Part shown: positions 18,698 through 26,014 of the stretch, piece after piece
How positions within the stretch are numbered: the stretch's first letter is position 1
Layout of the letters: each line of letters opens with the position of its first letter
NCBI GenBank assembly: GCA_019637265.1
Contig: JAHBVY010000001.1
Span: forward strand, 1,612,001 to 1,676,000
Origin: Polyangiaceae bacterium
GTDB lineage: Bacteria > Myxococcota_A > Polyangia > Polyangiales > Polyangiaceae
Length of the DNA stretch: 64,000 nucleotides
Direction: 5' to 3'
Translations under genes and position numbers: made by a program
Notes under the pieces: generated by a model
What the model was told of the DNA's origin: nothing
What the model saw: the letters and a program-made list of their open reading frames with translations, nothing else
Databases searched by the model: none

Positions 18698-20029
18698 TCA
18701 GCTGCCTTGGCAGGCGACTTCGACGTCGATCTGTGCGCTGTCGTCTGCCTTCACCACGTCGCACAGGTTGGGGCACAGGTTGATCTGGGTGGGCGCCGTG
18801 TTGCTGTCTGCGTACCAGCCGCGGCCGCCCGCGGTGCCACACTGGCTCTCGTCAGTCACCCGGACCAATGTCTCCGCAGAGCCGCCACCCGGCGTGTAGA
18901 TCACGCTGATGCCATCGAGATCGAGCAAGCCGCTGTCCGGCTGTGGCAGCGAGAAGGTGCAGCCGATGGCCGACGCCTGGATCTGCTGCAGCGCGTCGAT
19001 GAAGGCCGCCGGATCGCCGTTGCCCACGTTGTAGTGACGGCAGGAAGACATACCGCCGCCGCAGTAGTTGGTGTGGACAGCGCCGCCCGACTCGCTGGCC
19101 CAGGTCTCCAAGCGGCTGAAGGTGGCGCCCGTCATGCCCACCATGAAGGTAGGGATACCGTGGTTGTTGTAGAGGTCGCGCGAGATGTTGCGCAGCGTGG
19201 TGTCGTTCTCGTTACAGGTGTAAGGGTCACCATCGGTGATCAGGATGCCGATCATCTGCCGGCCAGGCCGGCGATTCGCCACGGTGTAGGCCGCGATCCC
19301 CCGCAGGGCAGCCTCGATGGGGGTGGCGCCGGTGGGGCCGGCTGCGTTGAGCGAGTTCCTCAGCGCGGTGAGGTGGTTCGGTAGGGTGTCGAGCCCCACG
19401 CCGGTGGGCGCGCCCGGCTGGTTCAAGGTCGAGCAGCTGGGGCGGTTGTTGATGTAGTTGAGCGCGACGCCCATCCCCACCGAGGAGGGCGCTTCGAAGA
19501 AGCCGTACAACGCGTTGATCCCACGGCACCACTTGGAGGCGGTGCTCGACCCCACGTTGCAGTCGCTACCCATGCTGCCGGAGTCATCCATCGCGACGTA
19601 CATATCCAGCGGGATGGGCTCCGCCTCGATGCGCGTCGCGGCGCAGGCGTCCTCCGCGATGATGGGCGCATCGTAAGTGAAGGTGACGTCAGGGATGCCG
19701 GAGTCGACGACGGTGCCACCAGAGGCCCCGTTGCCACCGTTGCCGCTCGTCGCGCCGTTGCCGCCGCCCGCGCCGTTGCCACCAGAGGCCCCGTTGCCAC
19801 CGCTCCCCGCGGCCCCTCCCTGACCAGCCGTACCCGCCGCGCCACCATTGCCGCTCGAGCCGGCATTGCCGCTCGAGCCGGCATTGCCGCTCGAGCCCGC
19901 GCTGCCACCGTTGCCGCCGAACAGCGAGCCGCCGTTCCCCCCACCGGAGTCACCTGAATCCCCACACCCGGCGAGCGGGAACAGGAGGGGCATGGCAAAC
20001 GCGAGGGAGCCGGCGACCAAGTAGCGCAT
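18698..20029 (-). CDS. vWA-domain lipoprotein, downstream paralogue
   Basis: Protein of 443 residues. The N-terminus MRYLVAGSLAFAMPLLFPLAGC is a lipoprotein signal with lipobox LAGC. A Gly/Asn/Ser-rich flexible linker of about 90 residues follows (GNGG and SSGNAG repeats), then a von Willebrand factor A domain starting near residue 140 with the MIDAS motif DDSGSMGSD. The C-terminal part has paired cysteines and ends CQGS. Expected at the outer-membrane or periplasmic surface, binding a ligand through Mg2+/Ca2+ at the MIDAS. It is the second gene of a tandem pair 69 bp apart; the last 100 or so residues are identical to those of the paralogue, suggesting recent duplication or gene conversion. 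The ligand is unknown. Confidence 0.88.
   Translation of the reverse strand: MRYLVAGSLAFAMPLLFPLAGCGDSGDSGGGNGGSLFGGNGGSAGSSGNAGSSGNAGSSGNGGAAGTAGQGGAAGSGGNGASGGNGAGGGNGATSGNGGNGASGGTVVDSGIPDVTFTYDAPIIAEDACAATRIEAEPIPLDMYVAMDDSGSMGSDCNVGSSTASKWCRGINALYGFFEAPSSVGMGVALNYINNRPSCSTLNQPGAPTGVGLDTLPNHLTALRNSLNAAGPTGATPIEAALRGIAAYTVANRRPGRQMIGILITDGDPYTCNENDTTLRNISRDLYNNHGIPTFMVGMTGATFSRLETWASESGGAVHTNYCGGGMSSCRHYNVGNGDPAAFIDALQQIQASAIGCTFSLPQPDSGLLDLDGISVIYTPGGGSAETLVRVTDESQCGTAGGRGWYADSNTAPTQINLCPNLCDVVKADDSAQIDVEVACQGS
19715..19935 (-). repeat. Coding repeats for Gly/Asn/Ser linker
   Basis: Short repeats around GCCGTTGCCACC and GCTCGAGCCGGCATTGCC encode the flexible linker of the downstream vWA lipoprotein. 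Unit order differs from the paralogue, consistent with expansion and contraction. Confidence 0.65.
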
Positions 20030-20097
20030 GGCCTTAGTCTCTGCCAGCGCGCCGCCTGGCGCAAACCCTAACTTGCGCTCGGCCGCGCGTTTTTATC

Positions 20098-20112
20098 GTC
20101 AGCTACCCTGAC
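20098..20112. repeat. GTCAG-N5-CTGAC palindrome over a stop codon
   Basis: Exact copy with centre CTACC. It contains the TGA stop of the minus-strand vWA gene that ends at 20099. Confidence 0.85.
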
Positions 20113-21400
20113 AGGCAACCTCGACGTCGATCTGCGCGCTGTCGTCTGCCTTCACCACGTCGCACAGGTTGGGGCACAGGTTGATCTGGGTGGGCGCCGT
20201 GTTGCTGTCCGCGTACCAGCCGCGGCCGCCCGCGGTGCCACACTGGCTCTCGTCAGTCACCCGGACCAGCGTCTCCGCGGATCCACCACCCGGCGTGTAG
20301 ATCACGCTGATACCATCGAGATCGAGCAAGCCGCTGTCCGGCTGCGGTAGCGAGAAGGTGCAGCCGATGGCCGACGCTTGGATCTGCTGCAACGCGTCGA
20401 TGAAGGCCGCCGGGTTGCCGTTGCCCACGTCGTAATGGCGGCACGATGCCATGCCGCCACCACAGAAGTTGGTGTGGACCGCGCCGCCGGACAGACTGGC
20501 CCAGGTCTCCAGGCGGGTGTAGTTCGCGCCCGTCATGCCCACCATGAAGGTGGGGATACCGTGGTTGTTGTAGAGGTCACGCGCGATGTCGCGCAGCGTG
20601 GTGTCGTTCGAGCTGCAGGTCTGCGGCGCGCCGTCGGTGATCAGGATGCCGATCATCTGGCGCCCGGCTCGCCGGTTGGCGACGGTGTAACTCGCGATCC
20701 CACGCAGGGCGGCCTCGATGGGCGTGATACCCGTGGGGCCGGCTGCGTTGAGCGAGTTCCTCAACGCGGTGAGGTGGTTCGGTAAGGTGTCCAGACCCAC
20801 TGGCGGCGCGTTCAATCCGACGCAGCCGTTGCGATTGTTGATGTAGTTCAGCGCGACGCCCATCCCCACCGAGGTGGGTGCGTTGAAGAAGCCATCGAGC
20901 GCGTTGACGGCGTAGCACCACTTGGAGTTGGTGCCGGACCCCACGTTGCAGTCGCTGCCCATGCTGCCGGAGTCGTCCAACGCGATGTACATGTCCAGCG
21001 GGATGGGCTCCGCCTCGATGCGCGTCGCGGCGCAGGCGTCCTCCACGATGATGGGCGCATCGTAAGTGAAGGTGACGTCAGGGATGCCGGAGTCGACGAC
21101 GGTGCCGCCGCTGCCACCCGCGCCGCTACCGCCAGCACCACTGCCACCTGCACCGCTACCGCCAGCACCACTGCCACCTGCGCCGTTGCCGCCCGAGGCA
21201 CCGATACCCCCCGATGCGCCGCTCCCCGCCGCGCCACCCGAAGCACCAGACCCAGCCGTGGCGCCGCTCCCCGCCACACCGCCGCTGCCACCGAAGGGAG
21301 CACCCCCATTGCCACCTCCGTCACCGGAGCTCCCGCAAGCCGTGAGGGGGAGCAGGGCAGGAACGGCCAAGACCAGAGAGCCAACGATGAGACGACGCAT
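20099..21400 (-). CDS. vWA-domain lipoprotein, upstream paralogue
   Basis: Protein of 433 residues from the ATG at 21400, chosen because MRRLIVGSLVLAVPALLPLTAC forms a lipoprotein signal with lipobox LTAC; an in-frame start ten codons earlier would add a polar extension. The linker is built of GAGGS and GASGG repeats. A vWA domain with MIDAS DDSGSMGSD follows, with aligned cysteines and a C-terminus identical to that of the neighbouring paralogue. First gene of the tandem pair. Family knowledge suggests a surface adhesin or metal-dependent binding protein; no more specific role is visible. Confidence 0.88.
   Translation of the reverse strand: MRRLIVGSLVLAVPALLPLTACGSSGDGGGNGGAPFGGSGGVAGSGATAGSGASGGAAGSGASGGIGASGGNGAGGSGAGGSGAGGSGAGGSGAGGSGGTVVDSGIPDVTFTYDAPIIVEDACAATRIEAEPIPLDMYIALDDSGSMGSDCNVGSGTNSKWCYAVNALDGFFNAPTSVGMGVALNYINNRNGCVGLNAPPVGLDTLPNHLTALRNSLNAAGPTGITPIEAALRGIASYTVANRRAGRQMIGILITDGAPQTCSSNDTTLRDIARDLYNNHGIPTFMVGMTGANYTRLETWASLSGGAVHTNFCGGGMASCRHYDVGNGNPAAFIDALQQIQASAIGCTFSLPQPDSGLLDLDGISVIYTPGGGSAETLVRVTDESQCGTAGGRGWYADSNTAPTQINLCPNLCDVVKADDSAQIDVEVACQGS
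21110..21310 (-). repeat. Coding repeats for GAGGS linker
   Basis: At least four near-identical units based on CCGCCAGCACCACTGCCACC encode the Gly-Ala-Gly-Gly-Ser linker of the upstream vWA lipoprotein. Confidence 0.7.
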
Positions 21401-21552
21401 GACCGTAGTGTCGGATAAAACCGGTCTCAACGCAACACCGACCCACGCCCCTTTGCAGCTCGTTCACCAAACGCGAGCACGTCCCGAGCTGGGCCCGTCT
21501 CACGGCGGGATCACCGGGCTGCGTCGGGCGGCACCCGCTCGACACAGAGGCC

Positions 21553-21704
21553 CACGGACGCTCGGTTGGCTCGAGAGCTACGCTCGGCTGACTCGGGAGC
21601 TACGCTCGGCTGACTCGGGAGCTACGCTCGGTTGACCCAGGAGCTACGCTCGGCTGACTCGGAAGCTACGCTCGGTTGGCCCAGGAGCTACGCTGGCCCG
21701 CGTC
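21553..21704. repeat. 22-bp tandem repeat array upstream of thioesterase gene
   Basis: Between five and seven copies of a 22-bp unit beginning GAGCTACGCTCGGCTGACTC. Clear copies lie at 21575-21596, 21597-21618, 21619-21640, 21641-21662 and 21663-21684, with partial copies on both sides. The array ends at the thioesterase start codon. The unit length is not a multiple of three, so it is non-coding. There are no spacers between units, so it is not CRISPR. The rest of the spacer (21401-21552) shows nothing recognisable. Confidence 0.9.
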
Positions 21705-22166
21705 ATGTATCGCTACGAACGCCCCGTTCGCTTCCAGGAGATCGACGCGGCAGGGCTGCTCTTCTTCCCGACCTTCCTCAGCTACTGCCACGAGGCGATG
21801 GAGAGCTGGTGCGGGGCGCTCCCCGGGGGCTACGCGGGGCTCGTCGGTGAGCGGCGCATCGGGCTCCCGGCGGTGCAGGTGGAGGCGAGCTTCCGCGCGC
21901 CGCTCCGTTACGGCGACGTGGCGCGCATCGAGCTCGAGGTGACGCGCGTCGGCGCCCGGAGCCTGGGACTCCGCTACCAGCTGTCGCGCGCCGCGGTGCG
22001 CGGGGCGGCCACGGCTGAAGCAACCGCGAGCGAAGGCGGCGCGTGCGCCGTCATCGACCAAGTGGTGGTGTGCACGGACCTGAGCCGCATGCAGAGCCTG
22101 GAGCTCCCACCCGAGCTGCGCGCGCTGGCGGAGCAGCACCTCGCCGCGCAGCGTGAGCCTATCTGA
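21705..22166 (+). CDS. Hot-dog acyl-CoA thioesterase (4HBT/YbgC type)
   Basis: Protein of 153 residues, normal length for the single-domain 4-hydroxybenzoyl-CoA thioesterase family. The N-terminal segment RFQEIDAAGLLFFPTFLSYC matches the family motif in which Asp (here in EIDAAG) is catalytic and the next helix carries the family Glu/His (CHEAMESW). A central strand pattern (YGDVARIELEVTRVGARSLGLRY) fits the hot-dog sheet. It would hydrolyse acyl-CoA or acyl-ACP thioesters in the cytoplasm; the substrate cannot be inferred. The ATG at 21705 follows a 22-bp repeat array directly, leaving no obvious Shine-Dalgarno outside the repeats. It converges with the next gene. Confidence 0.85.
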   Translation: MYRYERPVRFQEIDAAGLLFFPTFLSYCHEAMESWCGALPGGYAGLVGERRIGLPAVQVEASFRAPLRYGDVARIELEVTRVGARSLGLRYQLSRAAVRGAATAEATASEGGACAVIDQVVVCTDLSRMQSLELPPELRALAEQHLAAQREPI

Positions 22167-22183
22167 CTACCAGGGCACTCACC

Positions 22184-23554
22184 TCACGGCGTCGACCAGC
22201 TCGCGCCGAGGTCCTTCGAGATCAGCACCGGGTAGGTCATCTCCGGGCGCGGCGCGCCGCCGTAGAGCATCAGGCGGTCGTCCAACACGAGCAGCCGCGA
22301 CGGCGTCTTGACCGCGGTGTTGACCGAGCTCGAGGCCTCATCGAAGGCGACGGTGAACGGCGTCCAGGTCTTGCCGTCATCGCGGGTGGAGGCCACGCGC
22401 ACGATCCCGTGGCGCGTGGTGGCGATGATGGTGGTGCCCTGACTGCGAGCGATATCCATGGGGTAACGCGGCTTCTGACCGCTGAGGCCGAGGTCGGGCA
22501 AGGCCAAGCCGCGGCATGGCTGGCGCGCGGGGCAGAGCGCGACGTTCACCTCCGAGCCGTTCGCCCGCCGCGTCACCGCGACCAGCGCCTGCTCGTCGCA
22601 GCTGGCGGCGATCAGCTGCTCCTTCGCGAAGGCGAAGCGCGTGGTGAAGGGCTCGAAGCCATCCACGAGGGACGTCACGACCCAATACTCACCGTCCGCG
22701 TCGAGCGCCACGGTGTAGGCCCGCCCCTCCCCCGCTGGGCAGCGCTCCGCGAAGCTCGACAGCTCAGCGCCCTGGATCGTGGCCGGGCGCCACCCCACTC
22801 CGCCATCCCGCGTCTGGAACGCCGCGAGGTTCGCCGACGCGCCCATCGCCACCGTGAACGCGCCCGCGCCGTAGCTCTTGACCGCGCGGTACTGCACCCG
22901 CCAAGACGGCAGCCCCTTGCCGACCGCCGGCTCCGGCAGCTCGCTCGGGTGCGGCGCGCCCTTGGCGGTGGAGCTCGGCTTGATCAGGCGGCTGTAGCCT
23001 CCACGCACGAAGGGCCAGCCCTGCTCGGCCAGCTTGCTGAGCGGCTTCACGCCCACGCGGAGCTCATCCAGCGTCGCCGCGGGATCGCCGCGCTTCGCAG
23101 CGTCCGCCCCGTCCCCGCCGTACTCCGCGAAGGACCACGCCTGCATCAGGTGCAGCCGCTCCACCGCCTCGCTCTTGGTGAGGTCGCGCCCCAAGGTGGC
23201 GCAGGCCTCGAACGGACGATCGGCGGGCAGCGCCGACAAGAGCCGCCGCCGGAGCACGCGCTTGAACTCGGTGGGGTTGTCGCGGATGAGGCTCGGGCCG
23301 GTGGGCCCCGCCATGCAGAGCGCGTAGTCCGCGAGCTTCGTCGCCTGATCGTGGAGCGACCAGGCGGCGATGGCGCGCGGGTAGGCCACCCAGCACGCAG
23401 CGCCGAACACTAGGAGCAAGAGCAGGTGCCGCAGCCGGAGCGGTGGTCCCTCGTCCTCCGCCTCATAGGCGTACGCCTCCTCGGCAGACTCATCGAGGGC
23501 GCGGCTCCGTCGCGGGTCAGGCGGGGGAGAGGTCGGGTGTCGGCCGGTCTCCAT
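22184..23554 (-). CDS. Single-TM protein with BNR/Asp-box repeats
   Basis: Protein of 456 residues. An acidic, Pro-rich cytoplasmic tail of about 40 residues precedes one membrane helix (residues 44-62, LLLLLVFGAACWVAYPRAI), and the rest is probably periplasmic. Three Asp-box-like motifs are visible (TRDGGVGWRP, TRDDGKTWTP, SKDLGASWST), suggesting a beta-propeller like those in sialidase-related proteins; no catalytic sialidase arginine triad is evident. Four or more cysteines in the C-terminal half could pair. The enzymatic role is unknown. The ATG at 23554 gives a sensible topology. It converges with the thioesterase gene. Confidence 0.7.
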   Translation of the reverse strand: METGRHPTSPPPDPRRSRALDESAEEAYAYEAEDEGPPLRLRHLLLLLVFGAACWVAYPRAIAAWSLHDQATKLADYALCMAGPTGPSLIRDNPTEFKRVLRRRLLSALPADRPFEACATLGRDLTKSEAVERLHLMQAWSFAEYGGDGADAAKRGDPAATLDELRVGVKPLSKLAEQGWPFVRGGYSRLIKPSSTAKGAPHPSELPEPAVGKGLPSWRVQYRAVKSYGAGAFTVAMGASANLAAFQTRDGGVGWRPATIQGAELSSFAERCPAGEGRAYTVALDADGEYWVVTSLVDGFEPFTTRFAFAKEQLIAASCDEQALVAVTRRANGSEVNVALCPARQPCRGLALPDLGLSGQKPRYPMDIARSQGTTIIATTRHGIVRVASTRDDGKTWTPFTVAFDEASSSVNTAVKTPSRLLVLDDRLMLYGGAPRPEMTYPVLISKDLGASWSTP

Positions 23555-23638
23555 GCACCCTGCTCCTAACCAAAGGGGCCGAGGGCGGCCAAGTTACGGG
23601 GCTCAGTCAGTCGGGCGCACCGAGATGCCAACGACGGC

Positions 23639-24826
23639 TCAGCGCACGCTCGCGAGCGCCGCCTCGAGATCGCGCCGCAAGTCCCCCACGTCCTCGATGC
23701 CGATGCTCAGCCGCACCAACCCGTCGCCGATGTCCGCCCGCTCACGCAGGATGCGCGGCATGGTGGAGGCGGTGGTGGACGCCGGGTGCACGATCAGGCT
23801 GCGAACGTCACCCAAGCTGACCGCGTGGCTGAACAGCCGCACGCGCTCGACCAGCTGCCGCGCCGCTTCGTAGCCGCCGCGGAGCTCGAACGAGAGCAGC
23901 GCGCCGTAGCCATCCATCTGCCTCTCTGCGATGGCGTGCCCCGGGTGGTCAGGCAGCCCTGGGTAGTACACCCGCGCGAGCTCGGCGCGCGTGCTGAGCC
24001 ACTCGGCGAGCTCCAGGGCGCTCGCGCTGGCCTGCCGTTGACGCAGCGCCAAGGTGCTGAGCCCACGGGCGATCAAGAGCGCGTTGAACGGCGCCAGCAC
24101 GCCGCCGAGCCCCTTCACCACCAGCTCCGAAGCCTGGTGCATCAGCTCGGCGGAGCCGCACATCACGCCGCCAATCGCGTCTCCGTGGCCACCGAGCGCC
24201 TTCGTCATGGAGTGCACCACGATGTCCGCGCCGAGGGTGAGCGGGCGCTGGTGCACCGGCGTGGCGAAGGTGTTGTCGCAGATCACCCGCGCGCCAACCT
24301 GCCGCGCGAAGAGCGAGAGCCCGTGCACATCGCACAGCTTGAGCATGGGGTTCGACGGGGTCTCGGCGTAGAGCACGCGGGTGCGCTCCGTCACCGCCTG
24401 GGCGTACGCCGTGATCCGACTCCCATCGACGAAGGTGGTCTGGATGCCGAACCGCGGCAGGTACTCACGCAAGAGCCGCGAGGTCTCCCCGTAGCAGCTG
24501 AGGGGCGCCACCACGTGGTCGCCCGCGGTGAGCGAAATGAGCAACGCGCCACTCACCGCCGCCATGCCGCTGGCCGTAGCGACGGCCGCCTCGGCGTCCT
24601 CCAGATCCGCCAAGCGGCGCTCCAGGTGGGCCACCGTGGGGTTCTTCCAACGCCCGTAGACAGGGCGGTCATGCTCGCCGCGGAACGCCGCCGCGGCGTC
24701 GTCCGCCGTCCCCAAGTGGTAGGCGTTCGAGAGCACGAGCGCCGGCTCCAAGCCAGCGCCCAGCTCCGCCTCCGGCGCGGCCCCATGCACCGCGCGGGTG
24801 CCCAGCCGAAGCCGCGCGTCAGTCAC
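23639..24826 (-). CDS. Cys/Met-metabolism PLP-dependent enzyme (cystathionine gamma-synthase / homoserine sulfhydrylase family)
   Basis: Protein of 395 residues, full length for the Cys/Met-metabolism PLP family (fold type I). N-terminal TRAVHG, then YGRWKNPTVAHLERRLADLE, the GMAAVSGALL phosphate-binding stretch, AETPSNPMLKLCD, the Asp binding the PLP nitrogen in VICDNTFATP, and the Schiff-base lysine in VVHSMTKALGGHGD. Members make cystathionine or homocysteine from activated homoserine, or cleave cystathionine or methionine; sequence reading cannot separate these, so no symbol is given. Residues SMTKALGGHGD differ slightly from the usual SATKYLGGHSD. It ends 13 bp before the S21 stop region on the same strand but is unlikely to share function. 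Confidence 0.88.
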   Translation of the reverse strand: MTDARLRLGTRAVHGAAPEAELGAGLEPALVLSNAYHLGTADDAAAAFRGEHDRPVYGRWKNPTVAHLERRLADLEDAEAAVATASGMAAVSGALLISLTAGDHVVAPLSCYGETSRLLREYLPRFGIQTTFVDGSRITAYAQAVTERTRVLYAETPSNPMLKLCDVHGLSLFARQVGARVICDNTFATPVHQRPLTLGADIVVHSMTKALGGHGDAIGGVMCGSAELMHQASELVVKGLGGVLAPFNALLIARGLSTLALRQRQASASALELAEWLSTRAELARVYYPGLPDHPGHAIAERQMDGYGALLSFELRGGYEAARQLVERVRLFSHAVSLGDVRSLIVHPASTTASTMPRILRERADIGDGLVRLSIGIEDVGDLRRDLEAALASVR

Positions 24827-24849
24827 GGCACGTCACGCATGAGCGCGGC

Positions 24850-25083
24850 TCACAGCGCAAGCGGGATGATCTTCTCGCGCTTGCGGCGACGACGAGCGGC
24901 CTCGCTCATCTTCTTCCGCTTCTTCACGCTGGGCTTCATGTAGTGACGCCGGCGCTTCAGCTCGCGCAGGATGCCCTCACCGGCCATCTTGCGCTTCAGG
25001 TGCTTGATGGCACGCTCAATCCCCTTGTCTCCGACGGAGACCTCGAGGGGCTTACACTGGATTGCTTCAGACGGGTTTTCCAA
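24850..25083 (-). CDS. rpsU: Ribosomal protein S21
   Basis: Small basic protein of 77 residues in this model, with PLEVSVGDKGIERAIKHLKR, EGILRELKRRRHYMKPSVKK and a C-terminal Arg/Lys tail (RRRRKREK), diagnostic of bS21, which helps 30S subunits engage mRNA. The start is uncertain. The only in-frame ATG/GTG/TTG upstream of the conserved region is the TTG at 25083, giving the prefix MENPSEAIQCK; no clear Shine-Dalgarno precedes it. A weak promoter-like pair (TTGCGC, 17 bp, CATACA) ends only about nine bases before it, which would make the mRNA nearly leaderless. dnaG and rpoD, common S21 neighbours, are not adjacent here. Confidence 0.9.
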   Translation of the reverse strand: MENPSEAIQCKPLEVSVGDKGIERAIKHLKRKMAGEGILRELKRRRHYMKPSVKKRKKMSEAARRRRKREKIIPLAL

Positions 25084-25538
25084 GGGGCGAGCTGTATGAC
25101 AGACGCCCTCGACCCGCGCAAGCGATATCGACGCCCACCCTGAACAGGCGCTCTACTATCCGCCCCGTCTGCTCCGCTCCAATCACCACCAGACCCACCC
25201 AACGCTGGCCAGGCGCGCGATCAGGCCGCGCGGTGGGCTCGCGACGACGAACGGCGCCAAGCAGTGGGGGCGACCCGGCTCTTCCATGCCTCCGAAACCA
25301 TTCGACGCTGTTCGGGGCAGCTCGGAGACGCTCGTTAGGACGAGGACCGTGACCACGGCTACTCCTGGTACTGACCTGTGTCTTGAGGTGAGCCGACTTC
25401 GTGCACCAAGAGGGAGTCGAACCCCCCTCTCCTGGAAAAGTGCGCGGGAGTGGGGGTTGGACGGCACCGACCCGTGAGGCCCCTCGCGCGAGACGACCCG
25501 CCGCAGCACAGCGTGACCGCCTGACCTATAACACCGCC
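25084..25538. other. 455-bp divergent spacer with tRNA-T-arm-like repeat and inverted repeat
   Basis: No gene recognised. Minus strand 25426-25399 reads GGGGGTTCGACTCCC then TCTTGGTGCACGA, like a tRNA T-arm plus 3' acceptor strand, and is nearly identical to 49468-49495. No complete tRNA can be folded around it. GTCGAACCCCC (25416-25426) and GGGGGTTGGAC (25452-25462) form an inverted repeat with one mismatch. The 19-mer at 25451-25469 equals that at 6778-6796. Confidence 0.6.
25399..25426 (-). repeat. tRNA T-arm-like fragment, copy 1
   Basis: Core GGGGGTTCGACTCCC can form a 5-bp stem around TTCGACT, the standard T-loop pattern. It is followed by TCTTGGTGCACGA. The upstream D-arm and anticodon arm are missing. 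It matches copy 2 in about 25 of 27 bases. Confidence 0.6.
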
Positions 25539-25901
25539 ATGACGACCGACCCCCGCACGCGCCCGGCTGGGGTGAAGGCCCCGCACGGCGCGCTCTCCCT
25601 CGAAATCGCGTGGCGCGACGGGCACACCTCCACCCTGCCCCACGACGTGCTGCGCGGCTACTGCCCTTGCGCGGGCTGTCAGGGCCACGGCGGGAGCATC
25701 GAGTTCAAGCCGCCCGGCCCCGCGCGCCACACCCTGGAGCTGACGAGCATCGAGCCGGTCGGCAACTACGCGCTGGCCCTCACCTGGGGCGATGGTCACG
25801 CCGGCGGCATCTACTCCTTCACCTACCTGCGGCTGCTCGGCGACCTGACGGAGGCGCATGGCACCGACGTCAGCGCGATCCACCCGGAGCTCCCGCGCTG
25901 A
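25539..25901 (+). CDS. DUF971 family protein (gamma-butyrobetaine hydroxylase-like N-terminal domain)
   Basis: Protein of 120 residues from the ATG at 25539, chosen because the homologous region starts soon after it (LSLEIAWRDGHTSTLPHDVLRGYCPCAGCQGH). The cysteine cluster C-P-C-A-G-C near residues 45-50 and the later GNYALALTWGDGHAGGIYSFTYLR are typical of stand-alone DUF971 proteins. The family is small, cytoplasmic and of uncertain function, sometimes fused to Mrp/ApbC-type proteins or to hydroxylases, so a metal- or Fe-S-related role is possible but unproven. A palindrome of the GTCAG-N5-CTGAC family follows six bases after the stop codon. Confidence 0.85.
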   Translation: MTTDPRTRPAGVKAPHGALSLEIAWRDGHTSTLPHDVLRGYCPCAGCQGHGGSIEFKPPGPARHTLELTSIEPVGNYALALTWGDGHAGGIYSFTYLRLLGDLTEAHGTDVSAIHPELPR

Positions 25902-25906
25902 GTGCT

Positions 25907-25921
25907 GTCAGTGGCACTGAC
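25907..25921. repeat. GTCAG-N5-CTGAC palindrome after DUF971 stop
   Basis: Exact copy with centre TGGCA, starting six bases after the TGA. It could act as a short RNA hairpin, but no T-run follows. Confidence 0.85.
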
Positions 25922-26014
25922 CGAATGGCGGGGAGCCGGCGCGCGAGGGCCGCGACGAGCGGCGCCAAGGCGGCGCCACGGTAACGCCAGCATGACTGAC
26001 CGTTGGAGCGCGGC

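Noticed and set aside
21553..21704. Possible CRISPR array
   Set aside because: Units are directly abutting with no unique spacers, and no cas genes are visible.
24827..25083. SAM riboswitch upstream of the Cys/Met enzyme gene
   Set aside because: Only 23 bp separate it from the S21 gene; no room for a riboswitch.
25084..25538. Complete tRNA gene
   Set aside because: Only a T-arm-like part is present; no D-arm, anticodon arm or matching 5' acceptor strand could be placed.
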